Below, piece by piece: positions 1-12,312 of a DNA stretch of 64,000 bases. Position 1 is the first letter of the stretch. Each line of letters starts with the position of its first letter. This stretch comes from Cryptomeria japonica (taxonomy: Eukaryota > Streptophyta > Pinopsida > Cupressales > Cupressaceae). The stretch spans positions 606,059,137 through 606,123,136 of the forward strand of contig NC_081415.1 in NCBI RefSeq assembly GCF_030272615.1, in the 5' to 3' direction. Below the pieces are notes generated by a model that saw only the letters and a program-made list of their open reading frames with translations, had not been told where the DNA came from and did no database searches. The position numbers were made by a program, and so were the translations under genes.

Positions 1-922
<922 letters not shown>

Positions 923-949
923 TGAGATGTCAGAGTTTACTAGATATAT

Positions 950-1330
950 GCTTAAGTGTTTGATCTCTATGGGATAGTTTATTGCAAGATTTTGAGATTT
1001 TATTTTAGGGCTTTCTTCATGACATTTTAGGGATTTTTTAGGACTTTTTAGGGATTTTTTTAAGGATCATATTTGGATTTTCTATGGATTTTTTTCAAAA
1101 TCATATTTCAATTTTTATAATTTTTTCAGGATCATATTCCAATTTTTATGTTTTTTTCAAGATCATATTTGGATTTTTATGATTTTTTTCAGGGTCATTT
1201 TTCAATTTTTATGGATTTTTTTAGGATCTTGTTTGGATTTTTAGGATTTTTTCAAGACCTTATTTGAATTTTTAGGACTTTTTATGCTTTTTAGGGATTT
1301 GTTTAGGATCATATTCCATTTTTTTATGAT
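950..1330. repeat. T-rich degenerate tandem repeat, left half
   Basis: Roughly 35-45 bp units recur with the pattern 'ggattttt..caggatcatatttgg', mixed with variants reading 'aagaccttatttg'. Units are diverged and vary in length. The same repeat resumes at about 2711-2955, so the LINE at 1331-2707 was inserted into an existing array. Confidence 0.8.
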
Positions 1331-1559
1331 TTTATTTTTATTTTATTTTTATTTTTTTGGCAAGGTGGCAATACCACTTGATATATTTTATTAATAATAT
1401 ATATTTTTTACAATATATTTAAAAACTGGTTCAAACTAAGCTCCTAGAGAAAAGAACTAGCAAGAAAAACTTCGGTCATTGCTCATCAACATGACTATAA
1501 AAGAGAGGTAGTTAACAATCTTCTAGTCGGAGCTAGTTACAAAATAGAGATCAGCAAAG

Positions 1560-1667
1560 GAGCATGCAGGCTCATTTACAAATAGGAGCATGCAGGCTCA
1601 TTTACAAATAGGAGCATGCAAGCTCATTTTACAGAATAGGAGCATGCAAGCTTATTTATAAAATAAG
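1560..1667. repeat. Four tandem copies of a ~27-bp unit inside the LINE 3' region
   Basis: Units begin 'ggagcatgcaggctcattt' and recur four times. The last two show changes (gcaagc for gcaggc, and an extra T). They lie in the LINE's untranslated 3' part. Confidence 0.9.
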
Positions 1668-2362
1668 GACATGAAAAAGAAATAACATAGGCTGCCTAGT
1701 GAATGAAGAAGAGAGCTCCAAAAAGCAAGAGGACTAAACCAGCATCGAAGGACAGACCCATCTTCCTAGGATATCTTGAAGGCCCTACAACAATGAACTC
1801 CTACAACCAAAATTGACATGCCCCTGCACCAAAAAACACCTGCAACCAAAATATATATATACTACAGAACACAGAGAATTTACAAGAAACACAAGGGTCC
1901 AAAACATGGTTGACACCAACAACATGAGATCTATTGTCCGCCATTATAAACAAATGCCAAAGGAGAAGAGGTGGATGCAGAAATGCTAGAGAGAAATGAA
2001 GCCCAAAATGTTTATGTCGTAAATGAAAAGAAAGAGGAGATATATCATAAAAAATCAAACAAACCAAAAGAAGTAGTGTACGGAGATAATCATGAAAACA
2101 ACGCCACGCCAAACTTTAAATGGCATATGAAGGACAGATTCCCAATGTGAAAAATAAATATCTCCAAATTTCGCACCAGAAGAGAGTACCAAACACACGA
2201 ACAACATCAATAACAACCAACTCATCATTAATGAATGTCAAGTGATGATCGAGTAAAGAAAAGTACCTCAAATCAAAACCAAATGGAATTATGAAAAGGA
2301 ATACCTCACCAAGAGAAGAGAATATCAACTCGTATAAATGAGCAATCATATAGTAAGAAAGA

Positions 2363-2707
2363 TTAAATACTCGACTCTCTATAGGCTATACTTAATAGGT
2401 TTGGGAAGCTCATCAAATCACACCCCAATCGAGAGGAATCAATAACAGTTTTGTCACAACCCATATTAGCGAGGCAATCAACCAATGCATTACCTTCCCG
2501 ATAAACATGTGAGATGATGAGGTGCTCAAATGTATCAAGAAGAGTCCATATTTGTTCAAGAATATACCAGAAATGCCAATTATCATCTTTTCTTGCCTTG
2601 CAGGCATTAATGACAATAGCCGAATCGCCTTCAATATGAAGGTATTTGAAATTCAAATCCTTAGCCATAATAAGACCTTCTAAAAGAGCACAAGCCTCGG
2701 CCATATT
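2363..2707 (-). pseudogene. LINE ORF2 C-terminal RNase H domain (RVT_3 type)
   Basis: 113 residues in the minus frame: MAEACALLEGL near the start, HIEGDSAIVIN with the catalytic-type Asp, and HVYREGNALVDCLANMG near the end. These match the RNase H domain at the C terminus of many plant LINE ORF2 proteins, which removes RNA from the cDNA hybrid. The upstream endonuclease and reverse transcriptase are absent because the copy is 5'-truncated. The initial ATG is a chance internal Met, not a natural start. Confidence 0.8.
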
Positions 2708-2710
2708 ATT

Positions 2711-2955
2711 TTTGCCAGACCTTATTTGGATTTTATGATTTTATCAAGACCTTATTTGGATTTTAATGATTTATTTTCAAAGATCATTTTTCAATTTTTA
2801 GGATTTTTTCAAGACCTTATTTGACTTTTTAGAATTTTTTCAGGATCATATTTGGATCTTTAAGGGTTTTTCAAGACCTTATTTGAATTTTTAGGATTTT
2901 TTCAGGATTTTTTTTTTTTTTTTTTTGGATTTTTTCAAGATAATATTTGGATCTT
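2711..2955. repeat. T-rich degenerate tandem repeat, right half
   Basis: Continuation of the 950-1330 repeat, with the same 'caagaccttatttgg' and 'ggatcatatttgg' variants, plus a T homopolymer of about 18 near 2909. Confidence 0.8.
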
Positions 2956-4000
2956 GCTCCCAATCCAATCTGGAACCATAACTGCTCATGTAGTTGAAGG
3001 AAATGCTTTCTAAACCAAATGGAATATGCATGACTTGTTGATTGGTTGGGCAATTATGACTTGAATTCTATTTGACTAAGAAAATTGCATCTGACTAAAT
3101 GATTATACAAAAGACCAATTCATGAACATTAAAGGAGTTTTCATTTGAACAAGGGTGCTTGTGTGAGTCTATCACTTATACACCAATCAGATTGGTGTTA
3201 CGAAACATTTGAGAGATAAGGAATCAATCCTTTCTTAGAACCTTTGGACTACTCATCCTAACACATTTGTTGACAAGGAATTGCATCCAAAAGACAAGAA
3301 TTCTCCTATTGAATCATGATACTTTTGTCTTTGATTGCCTATGTGTGTGCAACTGGATTTATTTCGGCTCATGTGCCCATTGTTGACCCTTAGAATCCTG
3401 TGTGACTAGCTACATGAGTTACCCTAACTTCAAAAGCATCCTAGATAGAGCCTCGCTGCAAACAAACATTTATAGCCCAACAAGGTTATCACTATAATCT
3501 CACAAATATTTCTCCATTGCCAGTCAGGCGTCTATAGCCCTGATGGAGTTATTTGCATGTTGCCAAAGCCAAATCTTTTGAAATCTCTTTTTCATGCATT
3601 TTTTCTTTTCGTTTCTCTATATTTCTTTTCTTTTGATCTTTTGACATTGTTTTTCTCTTGTCATTTATTATTTTCTCATATTGGTTGGTAAGCAATGAAG
3701 CTCAGGTGGGTATGAGAATTACAGTGGTGCTAAAGTAGGATTTTAAATTTTTCGTGAGTCACACATTCAACCAAGTATCCACAATGATTGAGAGCAAATG
3801 ATTAATGTGTACAAAATATAGCAATCAAAATATTTGGATGACAAGATGCAACAAGAAAACCTTTTTTGTATTGGAGATGGATTCTAATCGCAAGATGATG
3901 CTAAAGATGAACAATCTCAGATTCAAAATATTTTCATGAATGAGTATCTAAGAAATGGACTAAAACGGAATCATGTAAGTGCACGCGTGTGACCAAGAAA
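2956..4000. other. Non-coding stretch without recognised features
   Basis: AT-rich sequence with no ORF of note and no recognisable repeat boundary. It ends at the duplicated target AGAAA of the solo LTR. It may belong to the 3' flank of the gypsy element, but I could not match it to an LTR. Confidence 0.5.
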
Positions 4001-5520
4001 TGTTGGCATTTGTTGTCATTGATATCAACTAGGACAGAAGAGATGAGATGTTGAAATGGATTGCAGATGAGATAAGAAGAAGAGAAAATGTGTTAAGTTC
4101 ATTGTGAGTTGCAGAGGTGATAGTGTGTGAAACTTTGCTTGCAAACATAAAGGGTTTTTGTTCGTTGTGACTTTGCTTCATCTTGTCGATAAAACCCCAT
4201 GTCCAGTTTGTGACCGAATCAAAGGGTTTTGATGACACAATTGCAACCCGATAGCTAAATGGTTCACATGGGCACTTGACTCTAGTCGACCTAATGACAT
4301 GGATGGCCAAATTGGAGACATGGAGCATTCAGAATGGATGAAAGTCAAATCAGAATTGCAGAAGACATTGCTTGTAGAGGTGGAGCTTATAAATGAAGTA
4401 GTTTAACATCCAATCAGAGTAGGCAAAAAAAAAGGATGTTGCATTTAATGGAGGACCATATTGCAAATCGGTGAGAGGCTCAAGATTTCATTTCAGACCA
4501 AGGATTACTATGTATAGCATCCAATCTCAAAGACATGATCCGATTGCAGAAAGATATCAAGAGGAACATTTATTATTGACAGCTATGTACAAAAAATCTA
4601 ACCTAACTGTAGATATGTTTGTCTCAGGTTCTCGAGAAGATTTTTATTTTTTAAAATTCCATTTGGAGGGAAATGTAGTGTGTACAGAGATGACTGAGAT
4701 GAGACAATTTTAATGTGATTGTGGTGGTTGAGTGAAAAGGTTGGCCGAGAGAAGTAAGACTATTGTGAGAGAAAAAGAGTGAGAAAATAGAGTGTTGAAA
4801 ATAGAGAGTTGTAGAGAAGAAGAGTCTAATGCAGAACAAAAAGTGAATGCATCTTGAAGAGTAGAGGTTGTTGTCTAACAGAAGAGTGAGTGTTTATAAG
4901 TGAGAGAGAAGACCATAGATAAGTGTATATTTCAAAGGAAATACAAGCGTGTAGATTCAAAAATAGTGAGTATACAAAAGACTCAAATGCAGAAAAGATA
5001 CATCAAAGAGAACATCATTTCAGAGCAACAGTGAGTGCATGTCAAAAGCTTGTAAGGGTTACAAAACTCATTTGTAACAAAGTGTCTCCTTGTTTTATAT
5101 GTATCTTTTAGTCATTGTATTTCTCTGAGTGGATTCTCAAAGCAGGGGTAGGTGCTCCTTGAGTAGGTGCTCAAAATTTCAGGGGTTGGTTCTCCTTTGG
5201 GTTGGTGCCCACAAACTTCAGGGGTTGGTGCTCCTTTAGGTTGGTACCCATAAATGTTGTAATCAATTTTTCATTGTGAGGCTAAATTGGAGCAGTAGAC
5301 TCCAACAACTATTCTCACCAAGGTTTTTCCCACAGTGGGTTTTCCTCATAGATTATGAGATTTCCTCTTATGTGTGTGTGAAATTTGCTTTAATGTCTTT
5401 GTTCATGAATTGCTTGGTCTTGGTTTTTAGAGATTTAATCTGTTAGAGAGTTTTGAAAGTTTTTGAATTTCAAAAATTAACCACCCCCCCCCCCTCTCAG
5501 TGACCTATTGTGTTCCTTCA
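4001..5520 (+). mobile_element. Solo LTR, 1520 bp, of a copia-like element
   Basis: Starts TGTTGGCATTTG and ends TGTTCCTTCA. It is flanked by a perfect 5-bp duplication AGAAA (3996-4000 and 5521-5525). Near its 3' end it has a U5-like block: a hairpin CCCAC-A-GTGGG (5329-5339) embedded in 'ggtttttccc...ggttttcc', then a C-rich run followed by CTCTCAGTG, as in the other copia-type LTRs here. There is no internal region, so it is the product of LTR-LTR recombination. The small ORFs inside it are spurious. Confidence 0.85.
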
Positions 5521-5654
5521 AGAAACACAAGCACCTCTTGTTCAAATAATAATATCCTACCTAAGACACTTTATGAAAATGCAAGACAACCAATGCTGCT
5601 AGAAATGGAAAAGGACTAAAACAAACGAAAGCCAACTAAACTATATAGCCACTA

Positions 5655-6586
5655 GAAAAAATACTTATTTAGATGCATTTTGTTGATTGGACTAGGCAAT
5701 GGATTGCCTTCCATGGTTGATATATTATAATCTCCATTCCCCAAGGATCTTATGACCACATAAGGACCTAACCAATTTCATTTTAACATACCTAGTTTTT
5801 CTCTTTCTACCATGTTTCCAATGTCAAAGAATCTTACTCTAGCCCTCTTGTTGTAACTTCTCAATCTATTATGATATTCGTATAGGTGATTTAGGGCACT
5901 CTGTCTCTTTTCATCAAGCATCTCCAACTCCTATAATCTAGCCACCCTATAATCCTCTTCTAAAATGATATGTTGCAAGCAGACATGAAGAGATGGCAAT
6001 TCTAAATCAATAGGCAAGATGGCCTCTGGCCCAAAGACCAAGGAGTATGGAGTAGCACATGTGGTTGTACAGACACATGTTCGGTAGGCCCAAAGAGAAG
6101 GATTTAGCTGTAGGTTCCAATCTCATCTAACTTCATTGACAACTTTCTTAAGAATTTTCAGAATTGTTTTATTGCTTACTTCTGCTTGTCCATTGCTTTG
6201 TGGATAGTAAGGAGTGGTGAAGAAATGTTGAATGTGAAACTTCTCGCAAAACTCGCATACTTCTTGATTCTTGAATAGGTGACCATTATCAGTAATTAAG
6301 GTCATTGGGATTCCATACTGGCAAATGATGTAATTGAGGAACTTTGCTATTTTCTTACCAGTTATATATGTAAGAGGAATCACCTCTACCCACTTAGTGA
6401 AGTATTCGGTAGCATCCATGATGAACTTGTGTCCATTAGAAGAAGTAGGGTTTATTTCCCCACAAGGTCAAATCCCCACTATGAAAAGGGACATGGTGAT
6501 GTGATAGGTTGGAGATCCTATGTAGGCACATGGATGAGATCACCATGTATTTGACATTGTCTACATTTTTGTACAAATTTGTATGT
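5655..6586 (-). pseudogene. Ty3/gypsy integrase core and C-terminal part
   Basis: Minus-strand continuation of the gypsy polyprotein. The frame contains the integrase core (DATEYFTKWVEVIPL, then LITDNGHLF with the second acidic residue, then YYPQSNGQAEVSNKT with the Glu), about 6123-6480. A C-terminal stretch follows with ARVRFFDIGNMV and LGPYVVIRSLGNG, ending near NKMHLNKYF at about 5660. Integrase joins the cDNA to host DNA. Several stops and frame breaks show it is dead. The N-terminal zinc-binding part lies 8.3 kb away at 14.9-15.2 kb because another element inserted at this point. Context and motif order agree with a pol C terminus. Confidence 0.85.
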
Positions 6587-6591
6587 CTTTT

Positions 6592-7537
6592 TGTTGGCAA
6601 TTGACACTCATCCGGTGATTTATGGTAGTTTCCAGTGATAGATTATTGGTTTAGGGTTGTCATTGATGGCAACTCTTCATAGAGATTTGATCTAGTAATT
6701 CTTCTTATCTGGAAGCAAGTGTTAACCGGTATTCCAAGGTGAATAGAGCATTTTTTGTCTAAAAGCTTTCTGGTGATTGCAGTGCGTTGAATCATGTTTG
6801 GTATGATTGGGCCGACATAAACACATCATTTTATTATTATTTTGGTGATCCACATTTATCCTTTTGGACCCAGTCAAGCTGACATGAGACTACACATTAC
6901 ACTAGCAGGCTGACATGGTAAATGACCTATTTTGTGATTGTTGGTATATATTTTTGGTGTGAATGATCTTTTTGGTGAATGATGCAATTGTATGCGAGAA
7001 AATGGTGATCGGGAATCCTTTGTAGCGCAATTTCACGTGCGCATTCTTGATCCGATAGCTGACTAAGACCATGAACATGGTAGAACAGAGAAGGTGATTC
7101 AATCAATATGTTTAGCACTCAACTGAAAGTCATCTAGGCATTGTAGATGCTATTTCAGAGTTCATTCATCGTAATTCATCATTGTAAATAATTTATAAGG
7201 TAGTGAGCCTTCCTTTAGGGTTGTAGCCTTTCGGGTTATTGTAATTGAGCAGTGAGCTCTAGGCAGTGTGCCTAAATGCCTATGCATTTCCATATTGTAA
7301 TATTATTTTTCTACTAGCCATAGTGGAATAATATTGTGGGTTCAAATCCCACCATGGTTTTTCCTATTTGGGTTTCCATGCAAAAATCCGATGTTATGCT
7401 TTTGTGGTTGATTGTTTTATGTTTTTGCATTTCAGTTTCAAGTGTTTGCTTCCAGTGGTTTAAAGATAAGCTTGAAAATTTGCTAACCGATAGATCACTA
7501 ATTCACCTTCCCCTCTCAATGATCCCTGATTTCAACA
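6592..7537 (+). repeat. 5' LTR of the pol-less element
   Basis: Starts TGTTGGCAATTG and ends TTTCAACA. Near the end is a hairpin GTGGG-ttcaaat-CCCAC (7336-7352) just before the U5 block 'ggtttttcc', and later 'cccctctcaatgatccctga'. The primer binding site follows directly. Confidence 0.92.
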
Positions 7538-7552
7538 ATTGGTATCAGAGCC
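7538..7552 (+). other. Primer binding site (initiator methionine tRNA type)
   Basis: Reads 'attggtatcagagcc' directly after the LTR end. TGGTATCAGAGC is complementary to the 3' end of plant initiator tRNA-Met and is common in copia elements. Confidence 0.9.
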
Positions 7553-7605
7553 TAGTTCATCTAAGGAAATTTAACCTCTTGAGGAAGGTTTGGGAGATTG
7601 ACTCA

Positions 7606-8720
7606 ATGGATTCTAGTTTTTAGAGACAACTCAATGTTGCACTTGAGGATCTTGATACAACAAGAAATGAGATCAGTTCCTTCAAGAGAAACCTAAATGT
7701 TGTTGATGATTTCATTAATGACTTGAAGGATCAAGTGAGCACATCAAGAGACAAGAGGAAGGATTTGATGGACAAGCTGAAGGGGAAAGAAGATCAAATC
7801 ATGGAAAATCAGGGTAAAGTTGATGAATGTGACAAGCTTGAGAGAGAGAATGTTGCCTTGAAGAATGAGATGCAATCCATTGTGATGAGGCTGAGAAAGG
7901 AGATTGAGGACCAGAAGAAAAATGAAGAGAATCCGGCACAATCATTGAAGGAAAGAGAAAATGAATGCTTCAGGCTTACTTATGAGAATGATCAGTTGAA
8001 GTTTGAGTTGACACAGTCAAGGAATAATGGTCAAGAACTTGAAAGACAAAATGCTACCTTAAAGAATGAACTTGATACAACTAATGACTACAAAGACAAT
8101 TTCAAAGCTAGCTCAACAAGGCTTGATGAGATGATGGAGAGTCAGAGACATGGAAAGGACATGTGAGGACTTGGATTTGAGAAAGGTGAATCCTCCAGAT
8201 CTGGACCAAACAATGCAAAACCTGATCAAAAGAAGAGTAAGAATCCTCTAGTAAGATAGCCTAATGCTCATAAATTTAATAGTAGATGCTTTACTTGTAA
8301 TAAATTTGGTCATATGGTGAATCAATGCAGAAGTAAGATAAATAATGAAATGAACAACATGAGTAATGTTCCTACCTTTGTCGGTCAGTGTTTCATATGC
8401 AATAATTTTGGTCACAAGTCAAATATGTGTAGACCTATAATGAATAACTTCCAAAATAAAAGGTGATATGCTTCTGGGATGTTTGGACATATCTCTACCA
8501 GTGCTAGATGAGACCAAATCAAATTAACTTCAAACATATGCAGAGAAATGTTGTTTGTTGAATATGCAACAAAACTGGTCACATTGCCAAGTACTGCAGG
8601 AGCAAGAATAGTGTTCTGGTAGACAAGAGCAAATCAGATGAGAAGGGAAAGGCAAAGGTAGAAGAGATCAAAGAAAAACATGAGAAGATGTGGATTAAGA
8701 AACATAAATCCAAAGCATAA
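7606..8720 (+). pseudogene. Gag remnant: coiled coil and three CCHC zinc knuckles
   Basis: The frame from about 7606 runs through an acidic and basic heptad-rich segment (about 7650-8160, for example LERENVALKNEM and LTYENDQLKFEL), then a stop at 8164-8166 followed in frame by GLGFEKGESS. It continues to CX2CX4HX4C knuckles at about 8289 (CFTCNKFGHMVNQC), 8394 (CFICNNFGHKSNMC) and, in a shifted frame, 8574 (ICNKTGHIAKYC, first Cys lost or shifted). Gag coats the RNA in the virus-like particle and the knuckles bind nucleic acid. A coiled coil followed by a GLGF-like box and knuckles resembles the C-terminal half of SIRE/Maximus-type copia gag. The N-terminal capsid portion is not recognisable. 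Confidence 0.75.
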
Positions 8721-9129
8721 AATTGGTCTACACCCGAATCTAGTGCAAGAACTTCATCTGGTAACTAGGGCTTTATGCCTTAGGGGGAAATTTTCATGCA
8801 AATTCTAAGAACCCCCTCTTCTGTGATCTGCAATCGATTCTGGAAGGTTGCAGAAGGCTTAAATCATATGTGCAGATGCTATCTGGAATTTTTAGAGAAG
8901 AATTGGTGCTCTGGCGACTTTGTGAAAATCATGGTAACCGGCTACAGCATTTATTGCAAAAGAAAATTAGGTTTTCAAAGGATAAAAAGGCATTTCAAAG
9001 CTTCATTTGTCACAATGCAATCAAGCAAATAGTGCAAAGAAGCAGAGCGAAGCAATTTGGCAATTTCAATAACAATTCCAGTGATTCTGAAGTGAATTTC
9101 AGCGCCCGGTTGCAAATCAAGGTATTTAT

Positions 9130-12100
9130 TTGTTTTTGCAAACCCTAAATTCGAAATGGCTTCATCTTTTGATATTGCTAGCCCTTTGGTGGTTGAGATT
9201 AAGGAGAGAGCCAGACCTATATTCAAGAAACACCCTTTCAGGTATGTTGAAGATGATTTGGAAGGTACATTTTCTCTGGTACCCTACGGCATCCTTCATA
9301 ATGAAGATATTAGGGCATACATCCATTGTGATCTTGAGGAGCTTGGTAATGCACATATGTTGGACATGTATAATAAACACTTGGCGGACAATTTGGGAAA
9401 TCTCAAACCCAAGTACAAAGTTCCTCAGGATGGGTTTTTTGCAGTTCGTTCATTTTTTGTTGTTCAATGAAGCAGAGTGGATCCGGTACATTCTCAATTG
9501 AGTTCATGATGAGTTTATATGGATTGATAGGCCTCACAAGATTACCAAATAGGTGATCCAAGTCGTGACATGCCTCAATGAAACTGGTGAAGTACCTAGC
9601 CTAAGGAAAGTGTCGAATGACATGGTGATAGCGACCACTGGTTCCAAATTTGACAACAGAGCAATGACTATCAGTGATATTTTGGAGAATGATGTGAATT
9701 TTGCATCGATGGTGGTCGGTTAAAAGGTTTACCAATCAAGAAGACACAACTTGGTTTCCAATACTGTTATATACTCAGCCTATCAGATGTTGAAAGATGA
9801 TGAGGTATGACCTATGCATAGTCCTCTTGAATGAGTTATTAAGCAACTTGAAGAAAATTAAGCAAGATAAGAATCACACCTTCAAATATGGAACTCTTCT
9901 TATCTGCTTGGCCTTATACTTCTTGAATGAGATACCCAGTGGGAAAGCAATGGTCCAATGGGCCTATGATAGATCGATCGTGATGTAGATTAAAGAGGGA
10001 TTGTGGGGAATTGGAGATGCTACAATGAGAATATCTACTCTCTGGGGATACTTCAAATATTTCCAAGCAGAAAGGAAAAGCAGAGAAAGAATCCCTAAGG
10101 AAATTGTGGAGAAGTATGAGCAAAACATTTGCTTCATGGTTGACAAAGATCAATGTCTGATGGAAGATGTGGAGCCCAGAACATTATGGATCATGCCCAT
10201 GGGGTATGAAGTTGACTCCATCACACTTGAGGCATATGCTCAACATTTATTGAGTCAATTGGTGGATCCTAAGGAAGGGATATTTGGAACATTCAAGGAG
10301 AAGGATCTTAGTTTGCACATGCAATTCACTACACCTGCCAGAAAAAGGAAAGTTACAAAGATGGTTGAGGAGGTGGCAGCTTAGATGGGATTCACTCGAG
10401 AGGAGGTGAAGAAAGCAAGAGAGAGACATGCATAGGAAGAGGCCAAAGAGGAAACCAAGAAGCCTAAGGTTGATCTGGTTCCCTCCAAGGTCAAACCTTA
10501 AGAAACCAAGTCTGCTCCTACTTCGGTGGTATTATCCTCAGGACTTAGCTCATATGGGAAAGTTGTGTTGAAGAAAAAAGAGAAGCCTAAGAGGACTTGT
10601 GTTGTTGTGTCTCTGGTGGCTTCTGAAACAAAATTTGATGAGGAAGTAGGAAAAGAAAAGAAGAAAGGTGAATTTGTCAAAGTGGTGAGAAAGTCGCAGC
10701 CCGGTGGAGCCCAGCAAATCAAGAAAATTAAATCAGAACCTGCCCCTATCAGTAGACCCAAAAGAGGAAGATAGGTCATAAGTCAACTGGACAAAGACCT
10801 TGAGTCTGGTGACCTGCAAGGAAAGTACATAAATGTTCCTCCATTATCAATAGACCAACTGATAAATGAAATCATTGTTGATGGTAATCTGAAGAATCTT
10901 GGAGCTTATTATGAACATCTAGATGAGGGAAATCAGAGAAAGGTTGAAGAAGTTGTAGTTTTATACTTGCATAACTTTAACAAAACTTTGCTTGAATCAA
11001 GGTGTATTATCCCTAAGGATTTGTATAACATTATCGATGCAAGGAGGCTAACAGCTAGCAAGATTGACAGAGAAATGAAAGAAAGAGAGTTAATAAATTT
11101 TTTCACTTGTGTTACTAATGATGAAGTCAAAAGACTTATTGAAGAAACCAACAAGAAAGAGTTCAAAAGCAAAAATAGGGTAAACAGGTTAATGATTGGG
11201 AAGGTGGAAGAAGTGAGGAAAGAGATAGAAGACATGGAAAAAGATAATTGTGAAAGATCCTATGTATAAATATGCTTTCAAGTCTTCTCAGTCGGAAGAA
11301 AAGCAAGGTGTTACCAGTGATTAGAAGGCTGAAACTCAGACTAAGGGACATCTGGAAGATCAAGATAACACAACACTTGATGTTGAGACCGGTGATACCC
11401 CTCCAATGATGGACAATTCAGTATCCCCTGAGATCTAAAAGGATGATACTACACCAAGTGGCAACACTAGTGCAAAATATAAAGGGGATGGAGAAAGGAG
11501 AAAAGAGAAAAGATGCTAAGAGTGTAGAGGCTAAGGTTGTAGAGGTATACAAAGGCAAAGGAGTTACTAATCTAGCAATTGACACTCTTGCAATTTCTAG
11601 AACTGATGTTTTGCAAAAGGTGGCTCCAAATGTACACTTAGATTCTAATAATATCCCATCTGATAAATTGTTACAATTGATTAACAATGTAAATACAAAT
11701 TTTGATTCTTTCGAGAAGTTTGCTACTCAGAAAGTTTTGGATAGATTTAAGGATGTTAGGATGTAGACTTTTCGGAAGATGATTGAGGATGATAGAGTGA
11801 GACTAAATAAGAGACTACAGATTATTTCTGAAGCATTGTCAGAAAGTGGTAAATTGTACAAGTCTTGTCTAGTTTTGCCTAAATTCGCAGTAGATATAGA
11901 CAAGCAGATAGGTGTTTGCTAGGGAAAGATTGCTAGTATTTCATAGTCCTTTGACCCAAATGTAGCTCTAACTAGCAGTGTTGAAGGGAAGATTATAGCT
12001 CTAAATGATCAGATCTCAAGCCTCCAAGCGGGCAAGGACAAAATTTTAAGAAAAGTTGGTGAACTTCGAAACCTGATTACCCCCCATTTGGATAGCATGT

Positions 12101-12312
12101 TGAGTAATAAGGTAGACTATATGAAGGAAATGGCCTGGCCTGTGCCATCTGATCTAAAGGAATTAGAAATTCATGCCACTATATTTAGTGCATTCATCAC
12201 AGATTTGGATAACTTGAAGAGTGGGTGGGATACTCACCTAGGATTTTTAAAGACTATTTATGCTTGTTATTGTGAGGATCCGGTTGTTACTGAGAGGGGG
12301 GTGAATCGGTAA
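9130..12312 (+). pseudogene. Long extra coding region of unknown function inside the pol-less element
   Basis: Readable protein text extends for about 3.2 kb across frame changes. It runs from MASSFDIASPL at 9156, through a shifted frame at about 9440-9790 (RPHKITK, SNDMVIATTGSKF), then a third frame at 9797-11270 with QDKNHTFKYGTLL, WGYFKYFQAERKSRERIP, WIMPMGYEVD and a Lys/Glu-rich part with GEFVKVVRKSQPGG and SRPKRGR. It ends in helical, coiled-coil-like text at 11443-12312. Stops are scattered. The order suggests one large ancestral protein: a folded N-terminal half, a basic linker, and a helical C-terminal half. I recognise no retrotransposon enzyme or envelope motif. The position after gag and before the polypurine tract is where extra ORFs occur in SIRE-like elements. 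The right end is cut by the antisense LTR at 12285. Confidence 0.65.

Larger units (their letters stand above)
1331..2707 (-). mobile_element. 5'-truncated LINE (non-LTR retrotransposon)
   Basis: Read on the minus strand, this segment starts inside a LINE RNase H domain (about 2707-2363), continues through a long non-coding 3' region and ends in an A-rich tail of A(n)T units (plus strand T-rich at about 1331-1363). The AT-rich stretch just before the tail suits a LINE 3' end. Both sides are the same T-rich tandem repeat. An imperfect AT-rich duplication (attttattttt versus atattattttt) flanks it, but low complexity makes this uncertain. Everything 5' of the RNase H domain is missing, typical of incomplete reverse transcription. 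Confidence 0.8.

Noticed and set aside
1560-1667. CRISPR-like array
   Set aside because: Units are contiguous without unique spacers and lie in a LINE 3' region of a plant genome.
6902-7118. Short minus ORFs repeated at 14314-14542
   Set aside because: Same position in the two LTRs of the pol-less element, on the non-coding strand.
9162-9380. Minus-strand ORFs opposite the unknown coding region
   Set aside because: Shadows of the plus-strand frame, with no continuation.
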